DNA of 64,000 nucleotides, from positions 372,001-436,000 of the forward strand of contig JAGKQI010000054.1 of assembly GCA_018806915.1 (NCBI GenBank), in the 5' to 3' direction. Position numbers and translations under genes: made by a program. The notes under the pieces are model-generated. The model was not told the DNA's origin. It saw only the letters and a list, made by a program, of their open reading frames with translations, and did no database searches. The stretch comes from Phytophthora colocasiae (taxonomy: Eukaryota > Oomycota > Peronosporomycetes > Peronosporales > Peronosporaceae). Positions 55,183 through 64,000 of this stretch are shown here, piece after piece (the first letter of the stretch is position 1; every line of letters begins with the position of its first letter).

Positions 55183-55300
55183 TTTTGGGTCAAACTCTGC
55201 GCAGGTCAACTCGTGCGCAAGTCTCTTTTTGGGTCAACTTCTGCGCAACTCTTGCGCATGTCTTTTCTTGGGTCAAATCGTGGTCAAAAATATCACGACT
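55183..55300 (+). repeat. GGGTCAA/TGCGCA repeat block, left
   Basis: Three tandem-like units of TTTTTGGGTCAA followed by CTGCGCA or TTGCGCA. The 118-bp block recurs in reverse at 58118-58237 with few differences, and in part at 56640-56697. It looks like the terminal repeat of a transposon family. Confidence 0.7.
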
Positions 55301-55639
55301 GCCAGGTTTTATAAATTAATCTGATTTTTAACCTTTCATATCGCGTATGTTAAACTATAACTGAATCTAGCGTGTTCGTTACGAAACGATTGGTGGGATG
55401 TTGCCACACTTGTGTAGAGTATAGCCTACACGACACTGCGTAAAACGAGACTGTGTAACATGAGACGGTGTGATTTTTAGGTGTGGCATCTGTAGGAGAT
55501 TTTGGTCGATCCCACCCGGCACTGCACGAGGACAATCAACACTTGTTCATTTCCTAGCACCTCATTTTCAATCTTTCCGACCCAAGTCCACTACCAAGTC
55601 CAAGAGCAACCAAGTCCCTTTCCGGCACCATGTCCCGAC

Positions 55640-55966
55640 CTGACTACACCTCCGACGACAACCTTGAAATTCTCCCCTCGCGTGTCAGTGAAGGCGAAGG
55701 CTCCATGCAAGGCTCCCCTATGAGTGATGTGTGTGTGTGACACCGTGCACGTTCCGCAGATGATTGTCGAAGTTCGGCTGCCTCCCCGTAATGGGCGGTG
55801 ACCATAATGGGCTGGGCGCGGTTGAGCCGGCAAGCCTACGTGCTGCCGCTTGTAAATAATGGACAGAGACGCAATGCTTGCATCGATAGGGATAGAGAGA
55901 AGCATCAACCTTCCGCGTATCCCAGCGAACGAAATGCTTACGGGCAGGGCACCCAGGACGCCCCAT
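55640..55966 (-). other. Possible BED-type zinc finger relic
   Basis: The minus strand reads YPYRCKHC, a stretch of unrelated residues, and NFDNHLRNVHGV. This spacing resembles the Cys-Cys/His-His of hAT BED fingers. It is isolated and interrupted, so this is weak. Confidence 0.25.
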
Positions 55967-56356
55967 TCTAGCTCGGGTTTAGAAGCTGTCAGAGTTAACG
56001 TTAGCTACACGAAACATCAACAAGACAAGCACAGTGAAGGGCGTACCAGAGGAGAATCACACTGGGTGGGGGATTACTCAACACCAGGAAATATTGTGAA
56101 TGGGAAGAACTTGAAAAGATCCGAGGGAATACGTAGGTTCAACAAGGTATTCACTTCATTTTGCAACAAATCAACCAATCGTTTGCCCTAACACGCAGGA
56201 AGCTTTGACATGAAGCAACGATCTTGACCGTTGTAGCACGCGCTTCCTAAGCAAGTTGCTTGTTGCTTGGCTAAGTTGTCCAGCGCTTCGAGTGTCAGAG
56301 GCCTCTTTTTAAAAAGTTAAGGTCCTGCTCCTGTTTCGGTTATGGTACGCTGTACC

Positions 56357-56440
56357 CCTGAATAGACGTCTTTAGACGTCTTTTGGAGAAACAGACGTCC
56401 GAGAAGGCGTTTAAACGTGTCTTTACGAAAAGACGTCTTT
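56357..56440. repeat. AGACGTC motif cluster
   Basis: The palindromic core AGACGTC(T) occurs four times in about 80 bp, with variants (ACGTGTCTTT). It lies just left of the foldback element. It may be a subterminal repeat cluster of an unknown element. Confidence 0.55.
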
Positions 56441-56513
56441 ACTGTCTGTTGCCAGCACTGATCTAAGCGCACGCCCTATAGGCATACTAAAATTGCAGAG
56501 CAAGCAAAACACC

Positions 56514-56810
56514 TTTTAAACTTTCACCTCAAATAATTAATAAAATTTTAGGTGGAAGAAAAATAATTTGTTACAGTTTTATCACTTGGTAAAATAATGG
56601 CCTCTTCAAGGGTCAACTTCTGCGCAAGTGCGCAGAAGTTGACCCAAAAAGAGACTTGCGCACGAGTTGACCTGCGCAGAGTTTGACCCAAAAAAAGGCA
56701 TACCAAGTTGACCCTTGAAGAGGTCATTATTTTACCAAGTGATAAAACTGTAACAAAATATTTTTCTTCCGCCTAAAATTTTATTAATTATTTGAGGTGA
56801 AAGTTTAAAA
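56514..56810. mobile_element. Foldback element with 106-bp arms
   Basis: Arms 56514-56619 and 56705-56810 are reverse complements with about three mismatches in 106. The loop holds part of the GGGTCAA/TGCGCA block. A nested palindrome, GGGTCAACTTCTGCGCA and its complement with a 2-nt spacer, sits at 56610-56645. No coding capacity. No clear target duplication was found. Confidence 0.75.
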
Positions 56811-57287
56811 AGTGCGCTTATATAGGCTGTTGCTTATCAGGTGGCGTGGGTTCAAACCCCACTCCTGTAGAGAAGCTCGATGCTTGAGGTAAGTGTCGTG
56901 TGCAAATCCTCTGTCAGATCTGAGACATAACCAAGGACCTGGGTCGTCTGTCACGCTCTTCAGAGTGAGTCTCTTGTGATCAGACTTGACTTGACTATTA
57001 CGAGTAATAACCCACCGTGACAGTTCAGTCGCTAAGTCGTTTGGCAGATGGTAAACGGGATTAATCCCTGGGCACAAACGTTCTCAGTTGGTTAGAGCCT
57101 CTACCTTTACACGTTTTGACAATGTCAAAGCTGTATAGTGGAATCAAGTCATTTTTATACTTTCTAAATTTTGAAAGCCAACACAACTCTAAAAAATCCT
57201 TCAAATTCATGTTTATTATTCTGTGTTGTTTGATTTCATTGAATGTAAGAATGCAAATTGAAAGAAGAGTGAACTCTAGACTACTGT
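56811..57287. other. No recognised gene; tRNA-like fragments
   Basis: GTGGGTTCAAACCCCAC near 56846 looks like a tRNA T-arm/B-box. CTCAGTTGGTTAGAGC near 57085 looks like a D-arm/A-box. They are in the wrong order for one tRNA; a rearranged tRNA-derived SINE is possible. Confidence 0.3.
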
Positions 57288-58079
57288 TTAGTACTCCGGT
57301 GACATCCCCATTCCGTGATCACTGTTGGAATCCTCATCACTGTCCGAATCCGAAGCGTCCAATCCAGAATCGTCCACAAAGTCCGAGTCCAACTCAAATC
57401 TTGGTGCTTGTTGGGGGTCAGCGTGTTCTGGAGCTATTGCCTTACGGTTGGAAATATCTTCGATGAGGCGTACATTTTCGCGACTCTGGCGCTCGATGAC
57501 ACTGATGAACTGGATCACGTCTGGATGTGGCACTGGAAATGCTTCGTTTAGTGTTCGGTTGTACCGTTCGAGAGGGTTATTCGTTCTATTCACGATGTCT
57601 TCGTCCAACCCATTGATATTCTACCACTCCGGCACAAATTTCTTGATCCATGTGCGCTTGAAATATTTCCAGAACTCCTTCCAATTGTCCTTTGAATAAG
57701 AGATTCCTTGGTCTCCACAGTCACGCTTGATCATGTGACGAACATCTTGAATCCCGCGAAAAACAATATCGCATCGACGAATCACAGTGAGGCGATCAAT
57801 GCATCCGTCGCGCATGGCGAGACTCACCTCAGCCTCCGAAATATTCAGCTTGAGCATTTTCCGGCGCAAAGCTTGCTTGAAGTGAAAGAGACAACCCACA
57901 ATCCTTGAATTTGGAAACTGATTCTTGACTGTTTTGATCATCGCATACTCGAAATCACACACAACATGGGCAGGGTCAAGACGATTTTTTGTAGCGACAC
58001 AGATGTAGTTGAAGAGAAGTTCATACACCCGAGCCTCCAACATGCGTATAGATGCTGTGGTTAGGTTTTCAAGAGCTAT
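57288..58079 (-). pseudogene. MULE-2 transposase relic
   Basis: The minus strand reads CDFEYAMIKTVKNQFPNSR, GCLFHFKQALRRKML and WKEFWKYFKRTWIKKF, then after a stop and frameshift NRTNNPLERYNRTLNEAF. These match the MULE-1 transposase motif for motif but diverge clearly. The N-terminal half is missing: the GGGTCAA/TGCGCA block begins right beside it (58118). The C-terminal tail is acidic (DASDSDSDEDSNSD). Confidence 0.85.
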
Positions 58080-58117
58080 ACACCCATTATGTTGGTGGCT
58101 CCAACATATGGGGGTTG

Positions 58118-58237
58118 ACGTGATATTTTTGACCACGATTTGACCCAAGAAAAGACATGCGCAAGAGTTGCGCAGAAGTTGACCCAAAAAGAGAGTTGCG
58201 CACGAGTTGACCTGCGCAGAGTTTGACCCAAAAAAAT
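58118..58237 (-). repeat. GGGTCAA/TGCGCA repeat block, right
   Basis: Reverse complement of the block at 55183-55300. It abuts the truncated MULE-2 coding region on its left side. Confidence 0.7.
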
Positions 58238-58277
58238 CGTTCCATTCAAGGGTAAAAAAATCGTTCCATTCAAGGGT
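58230..58277. repeat. 24-bp tandem duplication
   Basis: Seven A followed by TCGTTCCATTCAAGGGT, exactly twice (58230-58253 and 58254-58277), at the outer edge of the right GGGTCAA/TGCGCA block. Confidence 0.9.
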
Positions 58278-58571
58278 ATATTCAAGTGATGACTGACCTG
58301 CACATCCCCCGTAATGGCGTCTCTACCTGTCAACCCATCGAGATCTGCTGCACTGACTGCATACTGAGACCAAGTCAAGGATACCAGATGTATACAAAGA
58401 CCAAGAGTACCTGAGATACGAAGACTGACTGCATGAAGGACGCTAAGGACGACAAGAAGGACAGAGATACCAGAAAGATATGAGAGTTATATGAAATAGA
58501 GTTCAATTTGCTTGCTACTGCACAAGTCCGCTTGAGAGGTATTCAGGCCACTGCGTTCATTACGTACGTCG

Positions 58572-59295
58572 TGTGATCTCCACCACTTCAATCCCCTTAG
58601 GTGGAGATCAGGTAACGTAGAAACCTGAAAGGACCCGTCTATTCCATATCCTAGTTGGGTCGTTTGTTTTGTCTCTAGCGGTAGCCCATTTCATATTGCT
58701 CGTTTGGACAGGCTCTGGAAACTAGACAGTCGTTTTCAGAGTGCAATGTAGACTGTTGTATATAACCGATTGTATTGGTTTGTATTTTCACTGTATATTA
58801 GAGGGTGGTGCGCGAACGTGAAAGGGATACCAGACAGACCAGGTGTCTGGGAACAAGTCCCTAGTTGACCTGGAGTATTACCCACCGTTCAAGGGCCCAG
58901 TGTGACGGGGGTCACACAGCATTTCACACAGAGGAAGGCTTGGAGTATACAAACTCCTAGTGAACGGCAGTTCAGTCCGTCCCCAAGCATTGGGGACACT
59001 AACTTAAGTTAGGTAGATTTAAGACTGAATATATTATAGATACTTGTTAGCTTGGCCTGAATACAAACTAAAAGATATCTTTAGTAAAACCTATATAGAA
59101 GGTGATAGATGGCTGCGGAGCCACCCGCCACGTGTCATCATTATGTGTGACACACCAAATGTATCCACTTCGGAAGAGTGACTAAAGTCACTCTTCAATG
59201 TAACCTTGTTACACCCAGAAAGAATAAGAACGGTTGTATATATATTTGCATATATCTGAACTCTATATATTGGTTGTATATCTCTGAAAGTCAAG
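58572..59295 (+). repeat. LTR-like repeat B, copy 2 (split by a solo LTR)
   Basis: It starts TGTGATCTCCACC, with a perfect 11-bp hairpin TGATCTCCACC/GGTGGAGATCA (58574-58584, 58600-58610). It matches copy 1 in reverse over about 400 bp and is interrupted at 58901-59213. After the insertion it resumes with AAAGAATAAGAACGG. Confidence 0.65.
58901..59213 (+). mobile_element. Solo LTR-A (copy 2), TSD CCCAG
   Basis: The element runs TGTGACGGGGGTCACAC...GTTACA (TG...CA) and is flanked by CCCAG at 58896-58900 and 59214-59218, a 5-bp target duplication. Copy 1 of repeat B lacks the insertion at the same place. A related LTR lies at 40497-45638. No internal retroelement sequence remains, so it arose by LTR-LTR recombination. 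Confidence 0.88.
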
Positions 59296-60462
59296 TGCCT
59301 CGGTTCTGGATTTGTGATATTCAGACACCGATACCAGACTTTTCTCTGGTGATTTGTCTCTCTTCGACTAACGACTTCCTGGAAAACACTTTGGTTTCCA
59401 GAGATTCCGACTCCCGAACACTCCTGGAAGGATTTCCTGAATTTCGACACCAGACACCCAAGGAATCCCCGACTTCTCCTCACCCACAACTCTCAGACTC
59501 CGGCGAGGGTCACATTTCCAAGACAACAACCCACGAGGATACCACAAGGTACCACACGCCCAGTCTACGTTATACATATCTGAAACCCACTTTTCAGTAG
59601 TCGTAAAACTCGGGTTCACTATACGCCACCTGCTCCGCGACCAAAGTTTAACCGACTTCGCGACAGAGTGGTACACGATCTTTCGCTAAGACGCCCAAGC
59701 CTTCACGTACTTGTACCCTTTAAAGTAACACGTTGTGCGCTCCGACTGATGAAGATCATCTCCTCCGCTGGCGGATCGCCGTTTTGCATCGGTAGCTGAC
59801 AGTTGCCGCCACCATTAGTCTCTGCTCCCGCGCACTCGTCAAGCACCTCGCCACCTGTATCACTGCCGTCTCCAGAACTCGTGGGGCATGGAGTGAGCCC
59901 TCCACAGTCTTGCCTCCGCACGGCGGCGCCTGCCCACTCCCTTGTGTCTCGCGCTGCATCTTCCGATCTGAGCACACTTGGTTGCCACTCAATATCTGAA
60001 CCTATATCTCAACATCGCCACCGCAAAAATCAGTTCCCAGATCAGATCAGTTCTGTATACAAACCATTTGAAAGCTAACCATTGAGATTATTACTACTGC
60101 AGCACACTTACTGAATTGGAGAAGGCCTGATACGTTTATAGCAGCTGACCACCGGAATCATTCGAGTTGAATAATTTTAGCATTGTGTCTGCAAGTTAGC
60201 TATGTATGAGGGGTGCCTCAATAAGGAGATATTAGCAAGAGGATTAAAAACAATAACTGGTTGTCTTACCACCGAAGCTCATGACAAACGCTGATCTGGC
60301 TTCGAACGTTCAAAGCAGGGATCCGAAATATGCATTTTTTCAGCACTAGAAGCAAGAAGCGTTCATGCATTATGCCTACTTGGGCCCGCATAAATAATGC
60401 GCAGTATGTCCATTGATGGGAAAATGCAGTCACGTATTACTACTGGTAGTACCAGGCATCAG
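59296..60462. other. No recognised feature
   Basis: Probably decayed retroelement DNA downstream of repeat B. Short frames of 80-140 codons exist on both strands (for example minus 59975-59703), but none shows a known motif. Confidence 0.5.
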
Positions 60463-61752
60463 CTACGCGTCGGCCTCCAGACACTCGTGCACCAGCTCCA
60501 CTCCCCAATACTCCCGGTTTACCTTTAGGAACAGTGTAGCTTCTAACATAATAGGGTGTAGAGCATTACGATCCAGTCCGAGGGTGAGCCGCGCCACGCT
60601 GAAAAGGCGCTCTGCCATGTTAGACGTTGGCAAGACGGCCTGTGCGAGTGTGTAAGTGTCTTTGGACACCTTGGCTCGCTAGAGAACACGATCCGCGAAC
60701 CCCAGCTTTGGTTCATCACTTGAAGTGGCGCCTGAGCATCGAGTGCGTCGCTTACGGACTGAGTCGACCTCGGCAGTGGTCATGTCGGCAGCACGCTCTT
60801 GCTGAATCTTGGTGAAGGCGGTTTCGAAGTTCGGGCTGCCAACTATAGCAGCGTCCGAAGCTAAACCATGAATACTAATATCGATAGTAGTAAGCATCAT
60901 TAATACTTTGCAAAAACCCACCCCACAACTTACCAAGATATGTTCGGAACTCCGGAAAAACACCGATGAGGGCGTCGAACAGCGCCCGCACTTCTGCCAT
61001 GGTAATGTCCTCCGATTGGATCTTCTTCGACACGGACTCTATATCTTTCAGGTTGCTGAGCAGGGATTTTACCCGCTTGGTCTTTGCTGTTGTTGGCAGG
61101 AGCTCAGACATCGCTTCGTCCTCTTGGTCAATGTGGGCCCGAAGCTCAAAGAACCGCGAAAGCATCGCTTATTGACGGCACAGTTGTCTCCGATGAGGAA
61201 AGCAACCTACTCGGTCGTCTTTCCGAAGTACGACAGCACCTCCTTGATGGCCGACTTGTGCGTGGTGGCATCATGCGAGTCGTCGGGGCTGTAGATTATT
61301 GGTGCTATCGAAAGCAGAGGTTTTTTGCGACGCCATCAACTACATAGGTAGCGAACACAGCCAGTTAGTACTCCGAACCGTGTGTCCAGCCGTCCAAAAC
61401 GATACCGAAGGTGTCAGGTAGCTCTGCTGCGATGATCTTTTCAATTGCTGTCGTGAGAGACAGCATACCACGGCGTAGTGTTGAGGCGGATAGCTTGAAG
61501 AGCTTGGTATAACTACACAAAATAATACATATTTAGTACAATCAAGAAGAATTACGAAAATAGCAATCTATACCGTCTCGTGTGTGGGTCTTCTACAAAA
61601 GAGAGCGGCAGATTGCTAGTCACCACCCACTCAATCCACCCGAAGCGCATCTGAGCCTTGTGGCTCACCCACGACCTCAGTGACCCCGTCTCGCCGGCGG
61701 TGGCTCCGTCCATTTGAGACTTGTAGTACAAGCGCTTGACCTTCACATAAGG
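60463..61752 (-). pseudogene. hAT-3 transposase relic
   Basis: Minus-strand pieces in order: FGWIEWVVTSNLPLSFVEDP (about 61650), RRGMLSLTTAIEKIIAAELP, IVLDGWTHGSE (about 61390), an acidic-helical middle (LSRFFELRAHIDQEDEAM), then TSNMAERLFSVARLTL (about 60600), the hAT dimerisation signature. It has stops and frameshifts throughout. It is a different hAT family from hAT-1 and hAT-2. Ends were not found. Confidence 0.75.
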
Positions 61753-62075
61753 TAAATCATCAATTTAGGGCCATCAACCATTTTAAGGCCGTATTTTAAC
61801 TGCCAATCACGTGAAGTTTTTCACAGAGCAAGTACTTTATTGGCTAAAACACACTAAATACGAATACCTTCAAAAATTAAATTTGTAAATTTGGCGCGAG
61901 ATGTCATGCTCCAGGCGATGACAGATCAGTCGCCTACCTGGTTGGCGGCGAGCTTATTGAGGGCCCATTATGGGAGCAGGGTTGTCGCGGGTTCAAGTCC
62001 CGTTAATTCTCCGCACTGATTTGGTAAGTAAAGCATCTATTCAACCTCACTGTGCCGGACACTCGACTAACATTT
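61753..62075. other. No gene; isolated tRNA-like T-arm
   Basis: CGCGGGTTCAAGTCCCGTTA near 61987 resembles a T-arm, but no matching acceptor or D-arm is found, so this is not called a tRNA. Nothing else was recognised. Confidence 0.4.
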
Positions 62076-62306
62076 TGTTGTTTAGAATACAGCTGAACAA
62101 GTGATATGCGCTACATGCACTCTTCTTGTTGATTGACTTGAGCTCGAGGTAAGTAAAGTAGGATGATGAATTTATGCAAGCCCACTTGTGCAAAATGCAA
62201 GCGTCGTGCCGCAGTTTCCTAACTGCCTTTTGTTGGTTTTCTAACTGCTACGCGTACGTTTGAGTTCCTTCCCGCAGCAACGTCTGCAACCGCCTGTGTT
62301 TCAACA
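62076..62306 (-). repeat. 3' LTR of Copia-2
   Basis: It starts TGTTGAAACACAGG at 62306 after the purine tract GGGAAGGAG, and probably ends CTAAACAACA at 62076 (about 231 bp). As in Copia-1, the pol stop codon (TGA) is formed by the first bases of the LTR. Confidence 0.65.
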
Positions 62307-64000
62307 CTCCTTCCCGGGCGGTCCGTCCGAATCCTTAAGCATCACAAGTCCGCGCAGCTCGCTAAGACGGGGCGCAGGAAGGATTTTGGTGAGGATGTCC
62401 GCCCGCATTGCCTTGGACTCGCCGTACTCGATGTTGAGCACCTTCTTTTTGACCAAATCCTTGATAAACTTGTACCGTACGTCGATGTGCTTAGCGCGCC
62501 CTGACGTATCCTCGCCCTCAATCTGTGCAATCGCCGCCTGGTTATCGACGTACAGCACGGACTGCGCACACGGCATGATGCCAATCTCTTGCAACATCTC
62601 CACAATACCGAGCATTTCAGCAGTTGCTTGCGACGCAGCAACAAACTCGGCCTCCATGGTGGAGAGCGCCACGCAGCTCTGCTTCTTGCAGAGCCAACCT
62701 ACCACGATGCCAGCGACTATCAACACACCACCGCTAACTGACTTCCGGTCGGTCTTGTCAGCAGCGTAGTCGGCGGCACTGTACGCTTCGACGAGCACCC
62801 CGTCCTTGGCCATCGATGCCCTGTTGCCGCACATGACAAGTTTCGTATCCTTGGTTCCCTTCAAGTATTTGGCGATCTTCTTCGCCAGGCGCCAATCTCC
62901 TTCGCGTGGTGCGTGTGAGCGTCGGGTCGCACGGTGCACTGCAAATACAATGTCGGGCCTGGTGCACCGAGCGATCCACAGCAAACTGCCCACCAGTAAC
63001 TGGAAAATTTGCACAGTTGGTCGCTGTGGTGTACCTGCTCCTCCGACTGACAGCAGTTCAACTCCATCGTCTCCGTCGTGTTCTCCGCCGATAGGCACTC
63101 GCGAAGGTGCTGCTTTGTCGAGCTGGAATTTCTCCAGCATCTCCTGGATGACCTGGGCTTGATCCAGCTCCCAGCCCGTAATATCATCGTACGTGAATGA
63201 GATACCCAGAAACTTTGACACAACACCTAGGTCCTTTAGTTCCACCAACGAAGAATTTGTCTACCTTATCTGTGCTGGTACCGGTCACCAACAAATCATC
63301 GACGTACACGCCTACGAGTGTTGCACCGTCGTATTCAACCTTGACATACATGCAGCTGTCCGTGTAACACTGAGTGAAACCCAAGTACACTAGGATCGCG
63401 TGCAGCATGAAGTTCCAAAATCGGCCAGACTGCTTGAGACCGTACAGCCCCTTTTTTAAGTCGCAGTGCCAGCTCCCTCTTGTCGCTGGCGCCCAGCAAC
63501 TTCAGCAGTTCCTGACTAATTTCCATCCCCAGCGGAATGTGCAGCAGAATCTCGATTTCAGCTTCTTTGTCTGCTTTGACGTATGCACTTGGCACGTCAC
63601 CATGACGAGCCGGCATACCCCATTTTCGTGACATCACCAGAATCAATCTGCCCGATGTTAAATCCAGTACCGCCGAGAACGTGTAGGTGTAATTGACACC
63701 ATACTCCTGCTGGTCTCCACGCGCAACCAGTCGCGCCTTGTAGCGCTCGATTGAGCCGTCCGCGTGCGTTTTCAACTTGAATACCCATTTGCTGCGCAGT
63801 AGCTTGGCATTTCGGGGCTTCTTGATCACCTCCCACGTGTTGTTTCTTTCTAGCGCTGCGATCTCTTCGCGTACCGCCTGCTCCCACGTCTTTGCCCGCG
63901 GGTCCTTCATCGCATCGCGTTAACTCTTCGGGTCTCTGAGCGGAACCTCTTGTACTCTCGACACGGGCACATGCTTCGCACCCATGAAACGCGTGCGTCT
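62301..64000 (-). pseudogene. Copia-2 pol (reverse transcriptase and RNase H), runs off the edge
   Basis: The minus strand reads TWEVIKKPRNAKLLRSKWVF, ARHGDVPSAYVKADKEAE, GVYVDDLLVTG (intact YVDD), SLLWIARCTRPDIVFAVHR, ALSTMEAEFVAAS, DTSGRAKHIDVRYKFIKD and ADILTKILPAPRL, the Copia order. Frameshifts lie near 63450 and 63240, and a TAA near 63920. The integrase and the 5' LTR lie outside the window. It resembles Copia-1 closely in layout and motif, so the two belong to one family or two sister families. It is less damaged than Copia-1. Confidence 0.92.

Noticed and set aside
56846..57100. tRNA gene
   Set aside because: B-box-like and A-box-like pieces are in the wrong order and about 240 nt apart; no cloverleaf can be drawn.
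61975..62015. tRNA gene with T-arm CGCGGGTTCAAGTCCCG
   Set aside because: The 5' acceptor strand and D-arm are missing upstream.
1..64000. CRISPR array or bacterial operon
   Set aside because: The repeats are dispersed or inverted transposon sequences, and the genes have spliceosomal introns.

Overview
The window looks like nuclear DNA of an oomycete, most likely Phytophthora or a close relative; the species is inferred, not proven. The evidence is: compact genes with few short GT-AG introns (about 60-90 nt); a near-consensus oomycete Inr+FPR core promoter 16 bases before the ATG at 6064; oomycete-style TKL kinases; and a Harbinger, hAT, MULE, Copia and piggyBac-like transposon load of the kind known from Phytophthora genomes.

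From about 2.3 to 38.6 kb the DNA is mostly a gene-dense housekeeping block. In order it holds WDR55, an SCP2-domain protein, a membrane protein, a tudor-knot/PWWP chromatin reader, a two-TOG HEAT protein, a syntaxin-type SNARE, a G3BP-like NTF2+RRM protein, CNOT10, the spliceosome core PRP8, a small coiled-coil protein, an N-myristoylated TKL kinase, a PDI ending in KTEL, MED14 and eEF1-gamma. These act in ribosome biogenesis, transcription (MED14), splicing (PRP8), mRNA turnover and granules (CNOT10, G3BP), translation (eEF1G) and the secretory system (PDI, SNARE). They are not an operon. Exon joins were worked out from reading frame and homology and are given per gene. The left edge (about 0.2-2.1 kb) is a broken receptor-like pseudokinase. 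At 7.3-11.2 kb sits a Harbinger-type transposon with a transposase and a convergent Myb/SANT gene, the latter split by a GGATCC-rich insertion.

From about 38.7 kb to the right edge I recognise no host gene. This part is nested transposons: a 412-bp Harbinger-like MITE; a Copia element on the minus strand; within it hAT-1, within that an LTR, and within that LTR hAT-2; and a MULE elsewhere in the same Copia. Each hAT and the MULE is bounded by terminal inverted repeats and target-site duplications that can be read directly. Further right are piggyBac-like and Tc1/mariner relics, two inverted copies of a repeat (one split by a solo LTR, the other showing the empty site), a near-perfect foldback element, GGGTCAA/TGCGCA repeat blocks, a second MULE relic, a third hAT relic and a second Copia running off the edge.

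I found no clearly new biochemical system. The most informative unexplained items are the GGATCC-rich insertion, the foldback and GGGTCAA/TGCGCA repeats at 55-58 kb, and the unidentified minus-strand open frames inside hAT-2.
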